From: Arthrobacter sp. DWC3 | GTDB taxonomy: Bacteria; Actinomycetota; Actinomycetes; Actinomycetales; Micrococcaceae | Direction of reading: 5' to 3' | NCBI RefSeq assembly: GCF_002929375.1 | Contig: NZ_PJIP01000007.1 | Coordinates: 1-64,000 of the forward strand | DNA: 64,000 nucleotides | Shown here: in pieces, positions 37,882 through 47,224 of the stretch | Numbering within the stretch: position 1 is the stretch's first letter | Layout of the letters: the number at the start of each line of letters is the position of its first letter | Translations under genes and position numbers: made by a program | The notes under the pieces: generated by a model | Database searches by the model: none | Told to the model about the DNA's origin: nothing | What the model saw: only the letters and a program-made list of their open reading frames with translations

Positions 37882-37887
37882 CACAAT
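37882..37887 (+). promoter_or_regulatory. -10-like element CACAAT before the DUF3145 gene
   Basis: CACAAT within GTCCGGCACAATAAG, the same context as before rpsP. It would give a ~120-nt leader containing the hairpin CCCGCAC-tccgt-GTGCGGG at 37907-37925. Confidence 0.35.
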
Positions 37888-38013
37888 AAGCAATAGTTCG
37901 GTCGAGCCCGCACTCCGTGTGCGGGTGGGTCTCGTGAAGTTCCCGGTCATTGCGCGTTGCATCATCCGTTGAAGGTCGTTGGGGAAGACGTACCTACAGC
38001 TATGGAGGATGGA

Positions 38014-38517
38014 ATGTCTGTTGTGATGGCGCGCGGTGTCTTGTACGTGCACTCAGCCCCTACTGCGTTGTGCCCTCATATCGAGTGGGCTGTCGGCTCC
38101 GTGCTGGACAAGCGACTCGACATGGAGTGGACGGCGCAGCCTGCCGCGCCCGGAATGTTGCGTGCCGAGTTGTCCTGGGTCGGTCCGCAGGGCACCGGTG
38201 CGCAGCTCGCCTCCGCCCTCCGCGGCTGGGCGCACCTCCGCTACGAGGTCACCGAGGAGCAGAGCGCCGGAGCCGACGGCGGCCGCTGGTCGCACACGCC
38301 GGAACTCGGCATCTTCCATGCCACCACGGATGTCCACGGCAACATCATGGTGACCGAGGACCGCATCCGCTACGCCTACGAGGCAGGAGCCGGGGACCCG
38401 GCTGCCGTCTATCACGAGCTGTCCCTCGCGCTGGGCGAATCCTGGGACGAGGAGCTCGAACCCTTCCGGCACGCCGCCGAAGGTGCTCCCGTGCGCTGGC
38501 TCCACCAGGTCGGCTGA
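38014..38517 (+). CDS. DUF3145 family protein
   Basis: A 167-residue protein of a family confined to actinobacteria (ARGVLYVHSAPTALCPHIEWAVG). No catalytic motif is known and the function is undetermined. Conserved features are the CPHIEW motif near residue 24-29 and the C-terminal EPFRHAAEG segment. ATG is chosen because GGAGGATGG precedes it; the frame is open 19 codons further up but without conservation. Monocistronic, flanked by its own leader and a terminator. Convergent with fabF. Confidence 0.92.
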   Translation: MSVVMARGVLYVHSAPTALCPHIEWAVGSVLDKRLDMEWTAQPAAPGMLRAELSWVGPQGTGAQLASALRGWAHLRYEVTEEQSAGADGGRWSHTPELGIFHATTDVHGNIMVTEDRIRYAYEAGAGDPAAVYHELSLALGESWDEELEPFRHAAEGAPVRWLHQVG

Positions 38518-38539
38518 CCACCCCTCCACACGCCTCAAA

Positions 38540-38575
38540 CAGGAAGGGCGCCACCCTCGGGTGGCGCCCTTCCTG
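38540..38575. terminator. Bidirectional terminator between the DUF3145 gene and fabF
   Basis: A 16-17-bp stem CAGGAAGGGCGCCACCC with a minimal loop sits between convergent genes, close to both stops. Very stable. Confidence 0.85.
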
Positions 38576-38590
38576 TCGGCGGGGGCCGCG

Positions 38591-39826
38591 TCAGACGTTA
38601 CGGAGCACGATCACGGCGTTGTGGCCGCCGAAGCCGAACGAGTTGCTGAGCGCCACGATGTCGCCGGACGGCAGATCGCGTGGTGCCGTGACGACGTCGA
38701 GGGGGATCTCCGGGTCCTGGTCGTCGAGGTTGATCGTCACCGGGGCCTTCCGCTCGTGGATCGCCAGGACTGTCATGACGGCCTCGACGGCGCCGGAGGC
38801 ACCGAGGAGGTGGCCGGTCTGCGACTTCGTCGCCGAGACCGCCACCTGGTCGATGTGGGCGCCGAGCGCGGCCTTCAGGGCCGTGTACTCGGGCTTGTCG
38901 CCGACCGGCGTGGATGTGGCGTGGGCGTTGACGTGCACCACGTCCTCAGCCTGCGCCCGCGCGTCGAACAGCGCCGCCTTGAGCGCACGCGTGGCACCCA
39001 GTCCCTCGGGATCCGGTGCCGTGATGTGGTAGGCGTCCGCGGTGACGGACGTGCCGCCGAGCTCGGCGTAGATGCGCGCACCGCGCGCCAGGGCATGTTC
39101 CTCCGCCTCTATGACGAGTGCTCCGGCGCCCTCGCCCATGACGAAGCCGTCACGGCCCTTGTCGTAGGGGCGCGAGGCGAGTTCCGGCTCGTCGTTCCGC
39201 CGCGACAGTGCCTGCATGGCCGCGAAGGCCGCGATGGGCATCGGGTGGATGGCCGCTTCTGCGCCGCCGCACACCACGACGTCCGCCTTGCCGGAGCGGA
39301 TGAGTTCGAGGCCCTGGTGCAGGGCCTCCGTGCCGGACGCGCACGCGGACACCGGGGTGTGCGCGCCCGCACGGGCACCGAGGTCGAGGCTCACGGCAGC
39401 GGCGGGACCGTTGGGCATCAGCATCGGCACGGTCATGGGCAGGACCCTGCGGGGGCCCTTCTCGCGCAGGGTGTCCCAGGCGTCCAGCAGGGTCCACACG
39501 CCGCCGATACCGGTGGCGAAGGCCACGGCCAGGCGGTCCTTGTCGACCTCCTCGATGCCTGAGTCGCGCCACGCCTCGCGGGACGCGACGACGGCGAACT
39601 GCGTGGAGGGATCCATGCGCTTCGCCTCGACGCGGGCGAGGACCTCCGACGCGGGCGTGGCGATCTGGGCGGCGAACGTCACCGGCAGCTCGAACTTGGC
39701 GACCCAGTCCGCCTCGATGGTCCGCGCGCCCGAGACCCCCTTGAGGGAGTTGGCCCACATGGTGGGGACGTCCCCGCCGATGGGGGTGGTTGCACCGAGT
39801 CCGGTGATGACGACTTTGCGTGGCAT
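38591..39826 (-). CDS. fabF: Beta-ketoacyl-ACP synthase II
   Basis: A 411-residue elongation condensing enzyme of type II fatty-acid synthesis. The Cys-His-His triad is C162 (SACASG), H302 (VNAHATSTP) and H339 (KSQTGHLLG); the C-terminal SFGFGGHNA loop is present. Start ATG 39826 (MPRKVVITGLG) is preferred over a GTG two codons earlier. Last gene of fabD-fabH-acpP-fabF, the actinobacterial gene order. Gap to acpP is 111 bp. Confidence 0.96.
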   Translation of the reverse strand: MPRKVVITGLGATTPIGGDVPTMWANSLKGVSGARTIEADWVAKFELPVTFAAQIATPASEVLARVEAKRMDPSTQFAVVASREAWRDSGIEEVDKDRLAVAFATGIGGVWTLLDAWDTLREKGPRRVLPMTVPMLMPNGPAAAVSLDLGARAGAHTPVSACASGTEALHQGLELIRSGKADVVVCGGAEAAIHPMPIAAFAAMQALSRRNDEPELASRPYDKGRDGFVMGEGAGALVIEAEEHALARGARIYAELGGTSVTADAYHITAPDPEGLGATRALKAALFDARAQAEDVVHVNAHATSTPVGDKPEYTALKAALGAHIDQVAVSATKSQTGHLLGASGAVEAVMTVLAIHERKAPVTINLDDQDPEIPLDVVTAPRDLPSGDIVALSNSFGFGGHNAVIVLRNV

Positions 39827-39937
39827 GGTCACTCTTTCGAAGCTAGGGCCTGCGCCGGCAGCACCGGAGCTGAGGGATGGGTACGGCCGCCCACGGCAGG
39901 ACGCCGGGAGCGGCCGAACGACCAGGAGGTGCGGGAA

Positions 39938-40183
39938 CTACGCCTGCGCGCCCGAGATGAAGGTGACGGCGTCGCCGACGGTCTTCAGGTTCTTGACCTC
40001 TTCGTCGGGGATGCGTACCCCGAACTTCTCCTCGGCGTTCACGACGATCGTCATCATCGAGATGGAGTCGATGTCGAGGTCGTCCGTGAAGGACTTGTCC
40101 AGCTCGACGGACTCGGGCGCGAGGCCCGTCTCCTCGTTGACGATCTCGGCCAGTCCGGCCAGGATTTCTTCGTTGCTAGCCAT
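39938..40183 (-). CDS. acpP: Acyl carrier protein
   Basis: An 81-residue acidic carrier protein. The phosphopantetheine attachment serine is S40 in DDLDIDSISMM, one residue off the textbook DSL (here DSI). Four-helix length and the DEEVKNLKTVGDAV segment match housekeeping AcpP. Third gene of the fab operon, with AAAAGGAGCC before the ATG. Confidence 0.96.
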   Translation of the reverse strand: MASNEEILAGLAEIVNEETGLAPESVELDKSFTDDLDIDSISMMTIVVNAEEKFGVRIPDEEVKNLKTVGDAVTFISGAQA

Positions 40184-40259
40184 GATGGCTCCTTTTCTAT
40201 TGTCGCCGGAGCACCGGCGGGGTTGGTCAAACCGCACTGTCACGGTCTGGGCTTGGAAA

Positions 40260-41318
40260 CTAGGGGAGGACGACGACCTGCGCGCCGAACACGAGGCCCG
40301 CACCGAACCCGATCTGCAGGGCCAGCTTGCCGCTGAGCTCCGGCTGTTCCTTCAGGGTCCGGTGCATCGCGAGGGGGATCGAGGCGGCGGAGGTGTTGCC
40401 GGCGTCCACGATGTCCCGGGCGACGTAGACGTGCTCGGGCAGGTTCAGCTGCTTCACCATCTCATCGATGATACGGATGTTGGCCTGATGGGGGAGGAAC
40501 ACGGCGAGATCCTCGGCGGAGACACCGGCGGCGTCGAGCGCCTGCTGGGCGACCTTCGCCATCTCCCACACGGCCCAGCGGAAGACGGACGGCCCGTCCT
40601 GGCGCATCGTCGGCCACAGGCTCTCGCCCTCGGCGTCGTCCTCCGCGGCTTCGGCGTCCGTGGCCACCGCGCCCATGGCGTAGTCGCGCACGTCCAGCAG
40701 GGAGCGGGTCATGCGGATGGCCTCGTGCTTGCTGCCGTCCGACCCCCACACGGACGGGCCGATGCCCGCGGCATCGCCGGGCCCGATCACCACGGCGCCG
40801 GCGCCGTCGCCGAGGAGGAAGGAGATGGTGCGGTCCGTGTTGTCGATGAAGTCGGACAGCTTCTCCACGCCGACCACGAGCACGTACTCGGCCGTGCCGG
40901 CGTGCACGAGGGCATCGCCCTGCGCGATGCCGTAGCAGTACCCGGCACAGGCGGCCGAGATGTCGTAGGCGGGCGCCGGCGTGGCCCCGAGCCGGTCGGC
41001 CAGCTGCGCCGCCGCCGAAGGAGTTGCGTAGGGGTGGGTCACGGTCGAGACGAGGACGGCGCCGATCTGCGACGCGTCGATGCCCGCGGAGATGAGCGCC
41101 TCCCGGGACGCCGCCTCCGCCATGTCGATGACGCTCACGTCGCGGGGGGCACGGTGCCGCGTGACGATGCCGGTGCGCTGGCGGATCCACTCGTCGGAGG
41201 AGTCGATCCACTGGCAGACGTCGTCATTGGTGACGATCAGCTCGGGCCGGTACGCGCCGACGCCGAGGATGCGCGTGTGCTCGCGGAGGGGGGCTTGCTG
41301 GAGGGCGGTGATGCTCAC
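40260..41318 (-). CDS. fabH: Beta-ketoacyl-ACP synthase III
   Basis: A 352-residue initiation condensing enzyme that joins acyl-CoA primers to malonyl-ACP; in actinobacteria it usually prefers branched primers, producing iso/anteiso acids. C124 (ISAACAGY), H277 (PHQANIRI) and N308 (GNTSAAS) form the active site. An acidic insertion of ~15 residues (around 219-233, EAAEDDAEGE) is absent from most FabH and may be a surface loop. GTG start overlaps the fabD stop (GTGA). Confidence 0.95.
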   Translation of the reverse strand: MSITALQQAPLREHTRILGVGAYRPELIVTNDDVCQWIDSSDEWIRQRTGIVTRHRAPRDVSVIDMAEAASREALISAGIDASQIGAVLVSTVTHPYATPSAAAQLADRLGATPAPAYDISAACAGYCYGIAQGDALVHAGTAEYVLVVGVEKLSDFIDNTDRTISFLLGDGAGAVVIGPGDAAGIGPSVWGSDGSKHEAIRMTRSLLDVRDYAMGAVATDAEAAEDDAEGESLWPTMRQDGPSVFRWAVWEMAKVAQQALDAAGVSAEDLAVFLPHQANIRIIDEMVKQLNLPEHVYVARDIVDAGNTSAASIPLAMHRTLKEQPELSGKLALQIGFGAGLVFGAQVVVLP

Positions 41319-42280
41319 TGGGGTCCTTCGGAGGTAAGGGTCGGATCGAGGTCCGTGGTCCGCGAGTGCTTCTCGATGAAGCTGCGGGCGGCGTCCAGGT
41401 CCTCCGGCGATTTTACGGCGAGGGTCGCCGTACCGCGCATTCCGCGCTTAGCCAGCCCGGTCAGCGTGCCGGCGGGCGACAGTTCGATCATGCCGGTGAC
41501 GCCCATGGACTGCATCGACTCCATGCAGAGGTCCCAGCGGACGGGGCGAGAGACCTGCGCGATCAGGCTGTCGAGGTTGCCCCCGCCGGTGGCGACGGGA
41601 CGGCCGTCGAAATTGGACATGAGGGTCGCCACCGGGTCCGTGGGGGCGAGCGAGGGCCGCAGCGCCTCGAGAGCGGTGACCGCCGGGGCCATGTGCGCGG
41701 TGTGGAAGGCTCCGGCCACCTTCAGGGCGATGACGCGCGCGCGGGCCGGGGGGTTCGCGGCGAGGTCGGCCAGCTGCTCCAGGGTTCCCGCGGCCACCAC
41801 CTGGCCTCCGCCGTTCGCGTTCGCCGCGGTGAGGCCCAGCGCGGCGAGCCGTTCCGCCACCTCGTCGGCGTCGCCGCCGAGGACGGCGCTCATGCCGGTG
41901 GGCCGGGCGGCGGCAGCCTCTGCCATCGCCGTGGCGCGCACGCGGACGAAGGCGACGGCGTCGTCCTCGGCGAGTGCGCCGGCCACCGCGGATGCGGTGA
42001 GTTCGCCGACCGAGTGGCCCGCGACCACGGTGCCCGCGGTGAGCGCGGACCCGTCGAGGAGCACCCGGGCCGTCACGAGGCCCGCAGCGACGATGAGCGG
42101 CTGGGCGACGGCGGTGTCCTTGATCGTCTCCTCATCGGAGACGGTGCCGTGCCGCACGAGGTCGGTGCCGGCGCGGTCGCTGAGCTGTTCGAGCTGATCC
42201 CGTACCCCGGGGAGCTCGAGCCAGGGGCTCAGGAAGCCCGGGGTCTGTGAGCCCTGTCCGGGGCAGGCGATTGCAAGCAC
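41315..42280 (-). CDS. fabD: Malonyl-CoA:ACP transacylase
   Basis: A 321-residue transacylase supplying malonyl-ACP. ACPGQGSQTPG opens the protein; nucleophile S90 is in GHSVGEL and H193 in GAFHTAHM. GTG at 42280 (VLAIACPGQG) is selected because GGAAAGC lies upstream and the extra 22 upstream codons are not conserved. First gene of the fab operon. A GATAAT -10 lies at 42308-42313 on this strand, and a 17-bp inverted repeat further upstream is a candidate FasR site. Confidence 0.95.
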   Translation of the reverse strand: MLAIACPGQGSQTPGFLSPWLELPGVRDQLEQLSDRAGTDLVRHGTVSDEETIKDTAVAQPLIVAAGLVTARVLLDGSALTAGTVVAGHSVGELTASAVAGALAEDDAVAFVRVRATAMAEAAAARPTGMSAVLGGDADEVAERLAALGLTAANANGGGQVVAAGTLEQLADLAANPPARARVIALKVAGAFHTAHMAPAVTALEALRPSLAPTDPVATLMSNFDGRPVATGGGNLDSLIAQVSRPVRWDLCMESMQSMGVTGMIELSPAGTLTGLAKRGMRGTATLAVKSPEDLDAARSFIEKHSRTTDLDPTLTSEGPQ

Positions 42281-42307
42281 TGTTCCAGCTTTCCAAATCG
42301 GTCGGTC

Positions 42308-42313
42308 ATTATC
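42308..42313 (-). promoter_or_regulatory. -10 element GATAAT of the fab operon
   Basis: GATAAT on the minus strand, about 28 bases upstream of the fabD GTG. No good -35 is visible, which fits an activator-dependent promoter; the candidate FasR site is centred ~45 bp upstream of this hexamer. Confidence 0.5.
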
Positions 42314-42347
42314 GGGTGTTCGGCTGAACCAAGCTGGCTGTGCCATG

Positions 42348-42364
42348 TTGTAGGAAGTCTACAA
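42348..42364. promoter_or_regulatory. Candidate FasR operator upstream of fabD
   Basis: TTGTAG-GAAGT-CTACAA, a perfect 6-bp inverted repeat around 5 bases. It overlaps the last codons of fasR and sits ~55 bp before the predicted fabD transcription start. A near-identical site precedes fasR itself. Confidence 0.6.
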
Positions 42365-43588
42365 GTCATCGGGGGGCGCGGCGGAGAGGCGACCGACCAC
42401 CAGCGCGGTCTGCAGCACGAACGCCTCGCGGGCGATCAGCGGGTCCCAGCCGGTCACGTCGCAGACGCGGCGGAGCCGGTACCGGACCGTGTTGGCGTGG
42501 ACGAAGAGGGCCCTGGACGTCGCCTCCAGGGAATGCCCGAGGGAGAGGTACGCGGACAGCGTCTGCTCCAGCCCGTTCGACGCCGCGAGCAGGGGCCGGT
42601 AGATGGTCCGGACCAGGGCGCGCCGCGCAGTGTCGTCCCCGGACATCACGCGTTCGGGCCACAGGTCCTCCGAGGAGACGGGCCGGGGCGCCCCGGGCCA
42701 GGCGCGGGCGGCGGTGAGCCCCGCGAAGGCGGCCTGCGCCGACGTGCTCGCCCCGACGAGCGATTCGGCCTCCGGGCCGAGGACCACGGCGCCGGCACCG
42801 AACAGTTCCGTGATCCGCGGGTAGGCCTTGTCCGGGTCCTTCACGCCGCCCAGCACGAGGATGAGCCGTTCGCCCTGGATCCCCACCAGCACGTCCTCCG
42901 CGAGGCGGGCCGTGACACGCCGCAGTTCGTTGAGGAAGCCGGCGTCCGGTTCCTGCGGGGCGCTGCCCACCATGACCGTGATGCGCGCCTGGGAGGTCCA
43001 GCCGACCGCGGCGATGCGGGAACGGAGCGCATCCGAGCTCTCGCCGCGCAGGATCGCGTCGACCACGAGGGCCTCGAGGCGGGTGTCCCATGACCCGCGG
43101 GTCTCGGCGGCGCGCGCGTAGACGTCCGCCGCGGCGAACGCCACCTCGCGCGAGTACCGCAGCACGGCCTCGCGGAGAGGCCCCTGATCGGCGGCGGGGG
43201 CGAGGAACGGCACGTGGTCCTCGACGACCTGCACCACCACCCGGATGAGCTGCAGGGCCTTCTGCAGGCTGATGGACCGTGTGAGCTCCGTGGGCGCGGT
43301 GCCGAAGACGTCGCTGAGCACCCAGGCCGGGGAGACGGGCTTCTGGTACCAGTTGACGAAGGACGCGATGCCCTTCTGGGCCACCATGCCGAGGGCGGAC
43401 CGCTCGTCGGCGCGCAGGCCGCGGTACCACGGGAGGTCCGCGTCGAGCTGCTTCAGGGTCGCCGTGGAGAGGGATCCGATCGTGGCGCGCAGCTTCTCGA
43501 CGGTGGCAGGGTCCGCGGGGGCGGTTCCCGCGTTCATGGCGGCCGGGGCACTCCGGGTGCTCCCGGGGACGTCTTCGGGCTGCGGCAT
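42359..43588 (-). CDS. fasR: FasR-type PucR/CdaR-family regulator of fatty-acid synthesis
   Basis: A 409-residue regulator with a C-terminal PucR helix-turn-helix (~350-395: SLEATSRALFVHANTVRYRLRRVCD) and a central GGDEF-like/CdaR sensor region. It matches FasR of Streptomyces by position directly upstream of fabD, where FasR activates the fab operon in response to acyl-CoA levels. ATG start; a TATGCT -10 lies just ahead, giving a very short leader. The two TTGTrG-n5-CTACAA repeats flanking the gene are likely its targets. Family is certain; target assignment is inferred from context. Confidence 0.9.
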   Translation of the reverse strand: MPQPEDVPGSTRSAPAAMNAGTAPADPATVEKLRATIGSLSTATLKQLDADLPWYRGLRADERSALGMVAQKGIASFVNWYQKPVSPAWVLSDVFGTAPTELTRSISLQKALQLIRVVVQVVEDHVPFLAPAADQGPLREAVLRYSREVAFAAADVYARAAETRGSWDTRLEALVVDAILRGESSDALRSRIAAVGWTSQARITVMVGSAPQEPDAGFLNELRRVTARLAEDVLVGIQGERLILVLGGVKDPDKAYPRITELFGAGAVVLGPEAESLVGASTSAQAAFAGLTAARAWPGAPRPVSSEDLWPERVMSGDDTARRALVRTIYRPLLAASNGLEQTLSAYLSLGHSLEATSRALFVHANTVRYRLRRVCDVTGWDPLIAREAFVLQTALVVGRLSAAPPDDL

Positions 43589-43625
43589 CCTCCGAGCATA
43601 CGGTCTCGGTGCCGCTCGCCCTCAT

Positions 43626-43642
43626 TTGTGGAGGAGCTACAA
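43626..43642. promoter_or_regulatory. Candidate FasR operator upstream of fasR
   Basis: TTGTGG-AGGAG-CTACAA, matching the fabD site in 11 of 12 arm positions, about 38 bp before the fasR start codon. It suggests autoregulation. The aceE terminator's U-tract reads straight into it. Confidence 0.6.
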
Positions 43643-43689
43643 AAAGGGCGACGGCGGGAGCAGCTGTGACGCTGCTCCCGCCGTCGCCC
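43642..43689 (-). terminator. aceE rho-independent terminator
   Basis: A 19-bp perfect stem (43646-43664 with 43671-43689, GGGCGACGGCGGGAGCAGC) and 6-base loop, followed on the minus strand by TTTTTG. One of the strongest terminators in the window. Confidence 0.9.
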
Positions 43690-43706
43690 CGGACAGGGGG
43701 CCGACG

Positions 43707-46460
43707 CTAGGCGTCGCCGCCCGCGTTGCCGGTGGTGCCGGCGTTGACGTCGAGCAGGCGGTACTTCTCGATCGCCTCCTTGGGGGCGTTCGCGTCGACC
43801 TCGCCGCGGCGGGCGAGCATCTCCAGTGCACGGACCACCACGGAGTGGCTGTCGATCTTGAAGAACCGGCGCGCCGCGGCACGCGTGTCCGAGAAGCCGA
43901 AGCCGTCGGCTCCGAGCGTCGCGAACTCGTTCGGCAGGAACTGGCGGATCTGGTCGGGGACGGCCTTCATGAAGTCCGAGACCGCGACGATCGGGCCGGT
44001 GGCGCCCTCGAGCTGCTGCGTGACGAACGGCTTGCGCGCGTCGGCACCGGGATTGAGGAAGGACTCCTCCTCGGCGGCGAGGCCGTCGCGGCGCAGCTCG
44101 TTCCAGGACGTTACGGACCACACGTCGGCCGAGACACCCCAGTCCTTCGCGAGGATCTTCTGCGCCTCGAGGGCCCAGGGGACCGCCACGCCGGAGGCGA
44201 GCAGCTGGGTGCGGGGGCCGTCCACCTTGGCCGGCTTCAGGAGGTAGATGCCCTTGAGCAGTCCCTCGACGTCCAGTTCCTCCGGCTCGGCCGGCTGCAC
44301 GAACGGCTCGTTGTACACGGTGATGTAGTACATGACGTTGCGGAAGGACTCCGGCTTGTCGCCGATGTCGCCGTACATGCGGTTGAGGCCGTCGCGCATG
44401 ATGTGCCCGATCTCGTACCCGAAGGCGGGGTCGTAGGTGACCACGGCCGGGTTCGTCGACGCGAGGATCGGCGAGTGCCCGTCGGCGTGCTGCAGACCCT
44501 CGCCCGTCAGCGTGGTGCGTCCCGCGGTCGCGCCGATGATGAACCCGCGGGCCATCTGGTCGGCGGCCGCCCAGATGGAGTCGCCCGTGCGCTGGAAACC
44601 GAACATCGAGTAGAAAACGTAGATCGGGATGAGCGGCTGGCCCTGCGTGGCGTAGGCCGTGCCCGCGGCGGTGAAGGCCGCCATGGATCCGGCCTCGTTG
44701 ATGCCCGCGTGCAGGATCTGTCCCTCGATGGACTCCTTGTACGCGAGGACCAGGTCGCGGTCCACGGACAAGTAGTTCTGGCCGTTCGGGTTGTAGATCT
44801 TCGCCGTGGGGAAGAACGAGTCCATCCCGAACGTGCGCGCCTCGTCGGGGATGATCGGCGCGATCCGCTTGCCGAACTCCTTGTCCCGCATGATGTCCTT
44901 GAGGATGCGGACGAACGCCATGGTGGTGGCGGCCATCTGCTTCCCGGATCCGCGCTTGGCCATCTCGTACGCCTTGTCGCCCGGCAGGACGACGTCGGCG
45001 TGCTTGGTGCGCCGCTCCGGTACGAAGCCGCCGAGTTCGCGGCGGCGTTCCATGAGGTACTTGATCTCGGGGGCGTCGGCTCCCGGGTGGTAGTACGGCG
45101 CGTTGTAGAGGTCGTCGTCGATCTGCTCGTCGGTGACGGGGATGCGCAGGTGGTCGCGGAACGCCTTCAGGTCGGCGTTGGTCAGCTTCTTCATCTGGTG
45201 GGTCGCGTTGCGCCCCTCGAAGTGCGGGCCGAGGCCGTAACCCTTGACGGTCTTCGCGAGGATGACGGTCGGCTTGCCCTTGAACTCGGTGGCCGCCTTG
45301 TAGGCCGCGTAGACCTTCCGGTAGTCGTGGCCGCCGCGCTTGAGCTTCCAGATCTCGTCGTCGGTGAGGTCCTCGACCATCGCCTTCGTCTCGGGGGACT
45401 TCCCGAAGAAGTGGTCGCGGACGAACCCGCCCGACTCGGCCTTGTACGTCTGGTAGTCGCCGTCGGGCGTCTGGTTCATGATGTCGACCAGCGCACCGTC
45501 CGTGTCCTTGGCGAGCAGCGAGTCCCACTCGCGCCCCCAGACCACCTTGATGACGTTCCAGCCCGCGCCGCGGAAGAACGCCTCGAGTTCCTGCATGATC
45601 TTGCCATTGCCGCGCACGGGTCCGTCGAGCCGCTGCAGGTTGCAGTTGATGACGAAGTTGAGGTTGTCGAGCTTCTCGTTCGCGGCCAGCTGGAGCAGCC
45701 CGCGCGACTCGGGCTCGTCCATCTCGCCGTCGCCGAGGAACGCCCAGACCTGCTGCTCCGAGGTGTCCTTGAAGCCGCGGTTGTGCAGGTAGCGGTTGGA
45801 CTGCGCCTGGTAGATGGCGTTCATGGGGCCGATGCCCATGGAGACCGTGGGGAACTCCCAGAAGTCGGGCATGAGGCGGGGGTGCGGGTAGGAGGACAGC
45901 GCGTGCCCCTCCTTCGACTTCTCCTGCCGGAATCCGTCGAGGTCCTCTTCGGTGAGGCGGCCCTCGAGGTACGCCCGGGCGTACATGCCGGGGGAGGCGT
46001 GACCCTGGAAGAACACCTGGTCACCGCCGCTCGGGTGGTCCTTGCCCTTGAAAAAGTGGTTGAAGCCCACCTCGTACAGCGTGGCGGCACCGGCGTAGGT
46101 CGAGATGTGACCGCCGACGCCGATCTCCGGCCGCTGGGCGCGGTGCACCATGACGGCCGCGTTCCAGCGCAACCATGCGCGGTACTTGCGTTCGATCTCC
46201 TCGTCGCCGGGGAACTCGGGTTCCTGGTCCGCGGGGATGGTGTTGACGTAGTCCGTCGTCGTGACCATGGGCACGCCCACGGACTGCGCACCGGCACGCT
46301 GGAGGAGCGAACGCATGATGTACTGCGCGCGCTCGGTGCCCTGGGTGCGAATAAGCTGGTCGAGGGATTCGATCCACTCCGCGGTCTCCTCGGGATCGCC
46401 GTCGGGCTTGCCGACGGTCAGACCGCTCAGAATATCCGCCGTACCTTGTTCTGCAGCCAC
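43707..46460 (-). CDS. aceE: Pyruvate dehydrogenase E1 component, homodimeric type
   Basis: A 917-residue thiamine-diphosphate enzyme that decarboxylates pyruvate and passes the acetyl group to the lipoyl E2, making acetyl-CoA. The TPP site [14 protein letters not shown] and its following asparagine motif are clear, as are [21 protein letters not shown] near residue 120 and [19 protein letters not shown]. The single-chain E1 is the actinobacterial form, used with SucA/DlaT. GTG at 46460 is selected because GGAGAGA lies 6 bases upstream; seven extra in-frame codons are possible. Divergent from the DUF3052 gene across 341 bp. Acetyl-CoA supply makes its place next to the fab operon metabolically sensible. 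Confidence 0.96.
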   Translation of the reverse strand: MAAEQGTADILSGLTVGKPDGDPEETAEWIESLDQLIRTQGTERAQYIMRSLLQRAGAQSVGVPMVTTTDYVNTIPADQEPEFPGDEEIERKYRAWLRWNAAVMVHRAQRPEIGVGGHISTYAGAATLYEVGFNHFFKGKDHPSGGDQVFFQGHASPGMYARAYLEGRLTEEDLDGFRQEKSKEGHALSSYPHPRLMPDFWEFPTVSMGIGPMNAIYQAQSNRYLHNRGFKDTSEQQVWAFLGDGEMDEPESRGLLQLAANEKLDNLNFVINCNLQRLDGPVRGNGKIMQELEAFFRGAGWNVIKVVWGREWDSLLAKDTDGALVDIMNQTPDGDYQTYKAESGGFVRDHFFGKSPETKAMVEDLTDDEIWKLKRGGHDYRKVYAAYKAATEFKGKPTVILAKTVKGYGLGPHFEGRNATHQMKKLTNADLKAFRDHLRIPVTDEQIDDDLYNAPYYHPGADAPEIKYLMERRRELGGFVPERRTKHADVVLPGDKAYEMAKRGSGKQMAATTMAFVRILKDIMRDKEFGKRIAPIIPDEARTFGMDSFFPTAKIYNPNGQNYLSVDRDLVLAYKESIEGQILHAGINEAGSMAAFTAAGTAYATQGQPLIPIYVFYSMFGFQRTGDSIWAAADQMARGFIIGATAGRTTLTGEGLQHADGHSPILASTNPAVVTYDPAFGYEIGHIMRDGLNRMYGDIGDKPESFRNVMYYITVYNEPFVQPAEPEELDVEGLLKGIYLLKPAKVDGPRTQLLASGVAVPWALEAQKILAKDWGVSADVWSVTSWNELRRDGLAAEEESFLNPGADARKPFVTQQLEGATGPIVAVSDFMKAVPDQIRQFLPNEFATLGADGFGFSDTRAAARRFFKIDSHSVVVRALEMLARRGEVDANAPKEAIEKYRLLDVNAGTTGNAGGDA

Positions 46461-46801
46461 GCGATATCTCTCCACTTCCACGGATCGTGTCCGTGTCGCT
46501 TAATGCCTGCGCACGGCTCGTTCGGCCCGCGCAGAGATGCATGCCCGGCGCTAGCACCGCGGCCATATACCGCCTCACTCTATCGCCGCCATGCGGTCCG
46601 TGCGTAGCAGGATCAGGGTCTCGGGGCAGATTACGCCGAGGGCTTGCACACACTTCGTCCCGCCGTGCGGGCAACGGGGCGCGGGGAGTCCAAATCGTCC
46701 GACTGGCTTGATGCTTGGAAGATAAAGGTGTTGGCTGGTAGCCATGTACATCCATACCAGGGCCGGTCACCCGACAGTCCCGTCTTTTCAGGAGGAGCTA
46801 A
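46461..46801. other. Divergent intergenic region aceE / DUF3052 gene
   Basis: A 341-bp gene-free stretch holding the promoters of aceE (minus) and the DUF3052 gene (plus). On the plus strand TTGGCT at 46731 followed 17 bases later by ATACCA is the best, but weak, promoter match; AGGAGG precedes the DUF3052 start. On the minus strand TATATGG-like sequences near 46560-46570 are possible -10s. No RNA family or repeat was recognised. Confidence 0.6.
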
Positions 46802-47221
46802 GTGAGCGAGGCTGAAGCCGCCACTGCGGTCAACGTGGCAGGCAAGTTGGGTTTCAAAGACGGTGACCTTGTCCAGGAACTCGGCTACGACGACGACGTC
46901 GACTTCGACTTCCGCGAGCAGCTCGAGGAGGGCATCGGGTCCGAACTGCTCACGGAGGACGACCAGGACGTCGTGGACGGCGTCATCCTGTGGTGGCGGA
47001 ACGGCGACGGCGACCTCGTCGACGCCCTCGTGGATGCCCTGACCTCCCTCGGCGCATCCGGCGTCGTCTGGCTGCTCACCCCCAAGTCCGGCCGCCCGGG
47101 CTACGTCTCACCCGCGGACGTGCAGGAAGCCGCTCCCACCGCCGGCCTGCACTCCACCTCGTCGGCCGGTGTCTCCCGCGAATGGTCCGCCACGCGCCTC
47201 GTCAGCCGCCGGAAGCAGTAG
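46802..47221 (+). CDS. DUF3052 family protein
   Basis: A 139-residue actinobacterial protein (GKLGFKDGDLVQELGYDDDVDFDFR). DUF3052 members are small acidic proteins of unknown role, often beside aceE and a peroxiredoxin, as here. The C-terminal ~25 residues (STSSAGVSREWSATRLVSRRKQ) are basic and conserved. GTG start with AGGAGGAGCTAA upstream. First gene of DUF3052-peroxiredoxin-sirtuin. Confidence 0.92.
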   Translation: MSEAEAATAVNVAGKLGFKDGDLVQELGYDDDVDFDFREQLEEGIGSELLTEDDQDVVDGVILWWRNGDGDLVDALVDALTSLGASGVVWLLTPKSGRPGYVSPADVQEAAPTAGLHSTSSAGVSREWSATRLVSRRKQ

Positions 47222-47224
47222 GCC

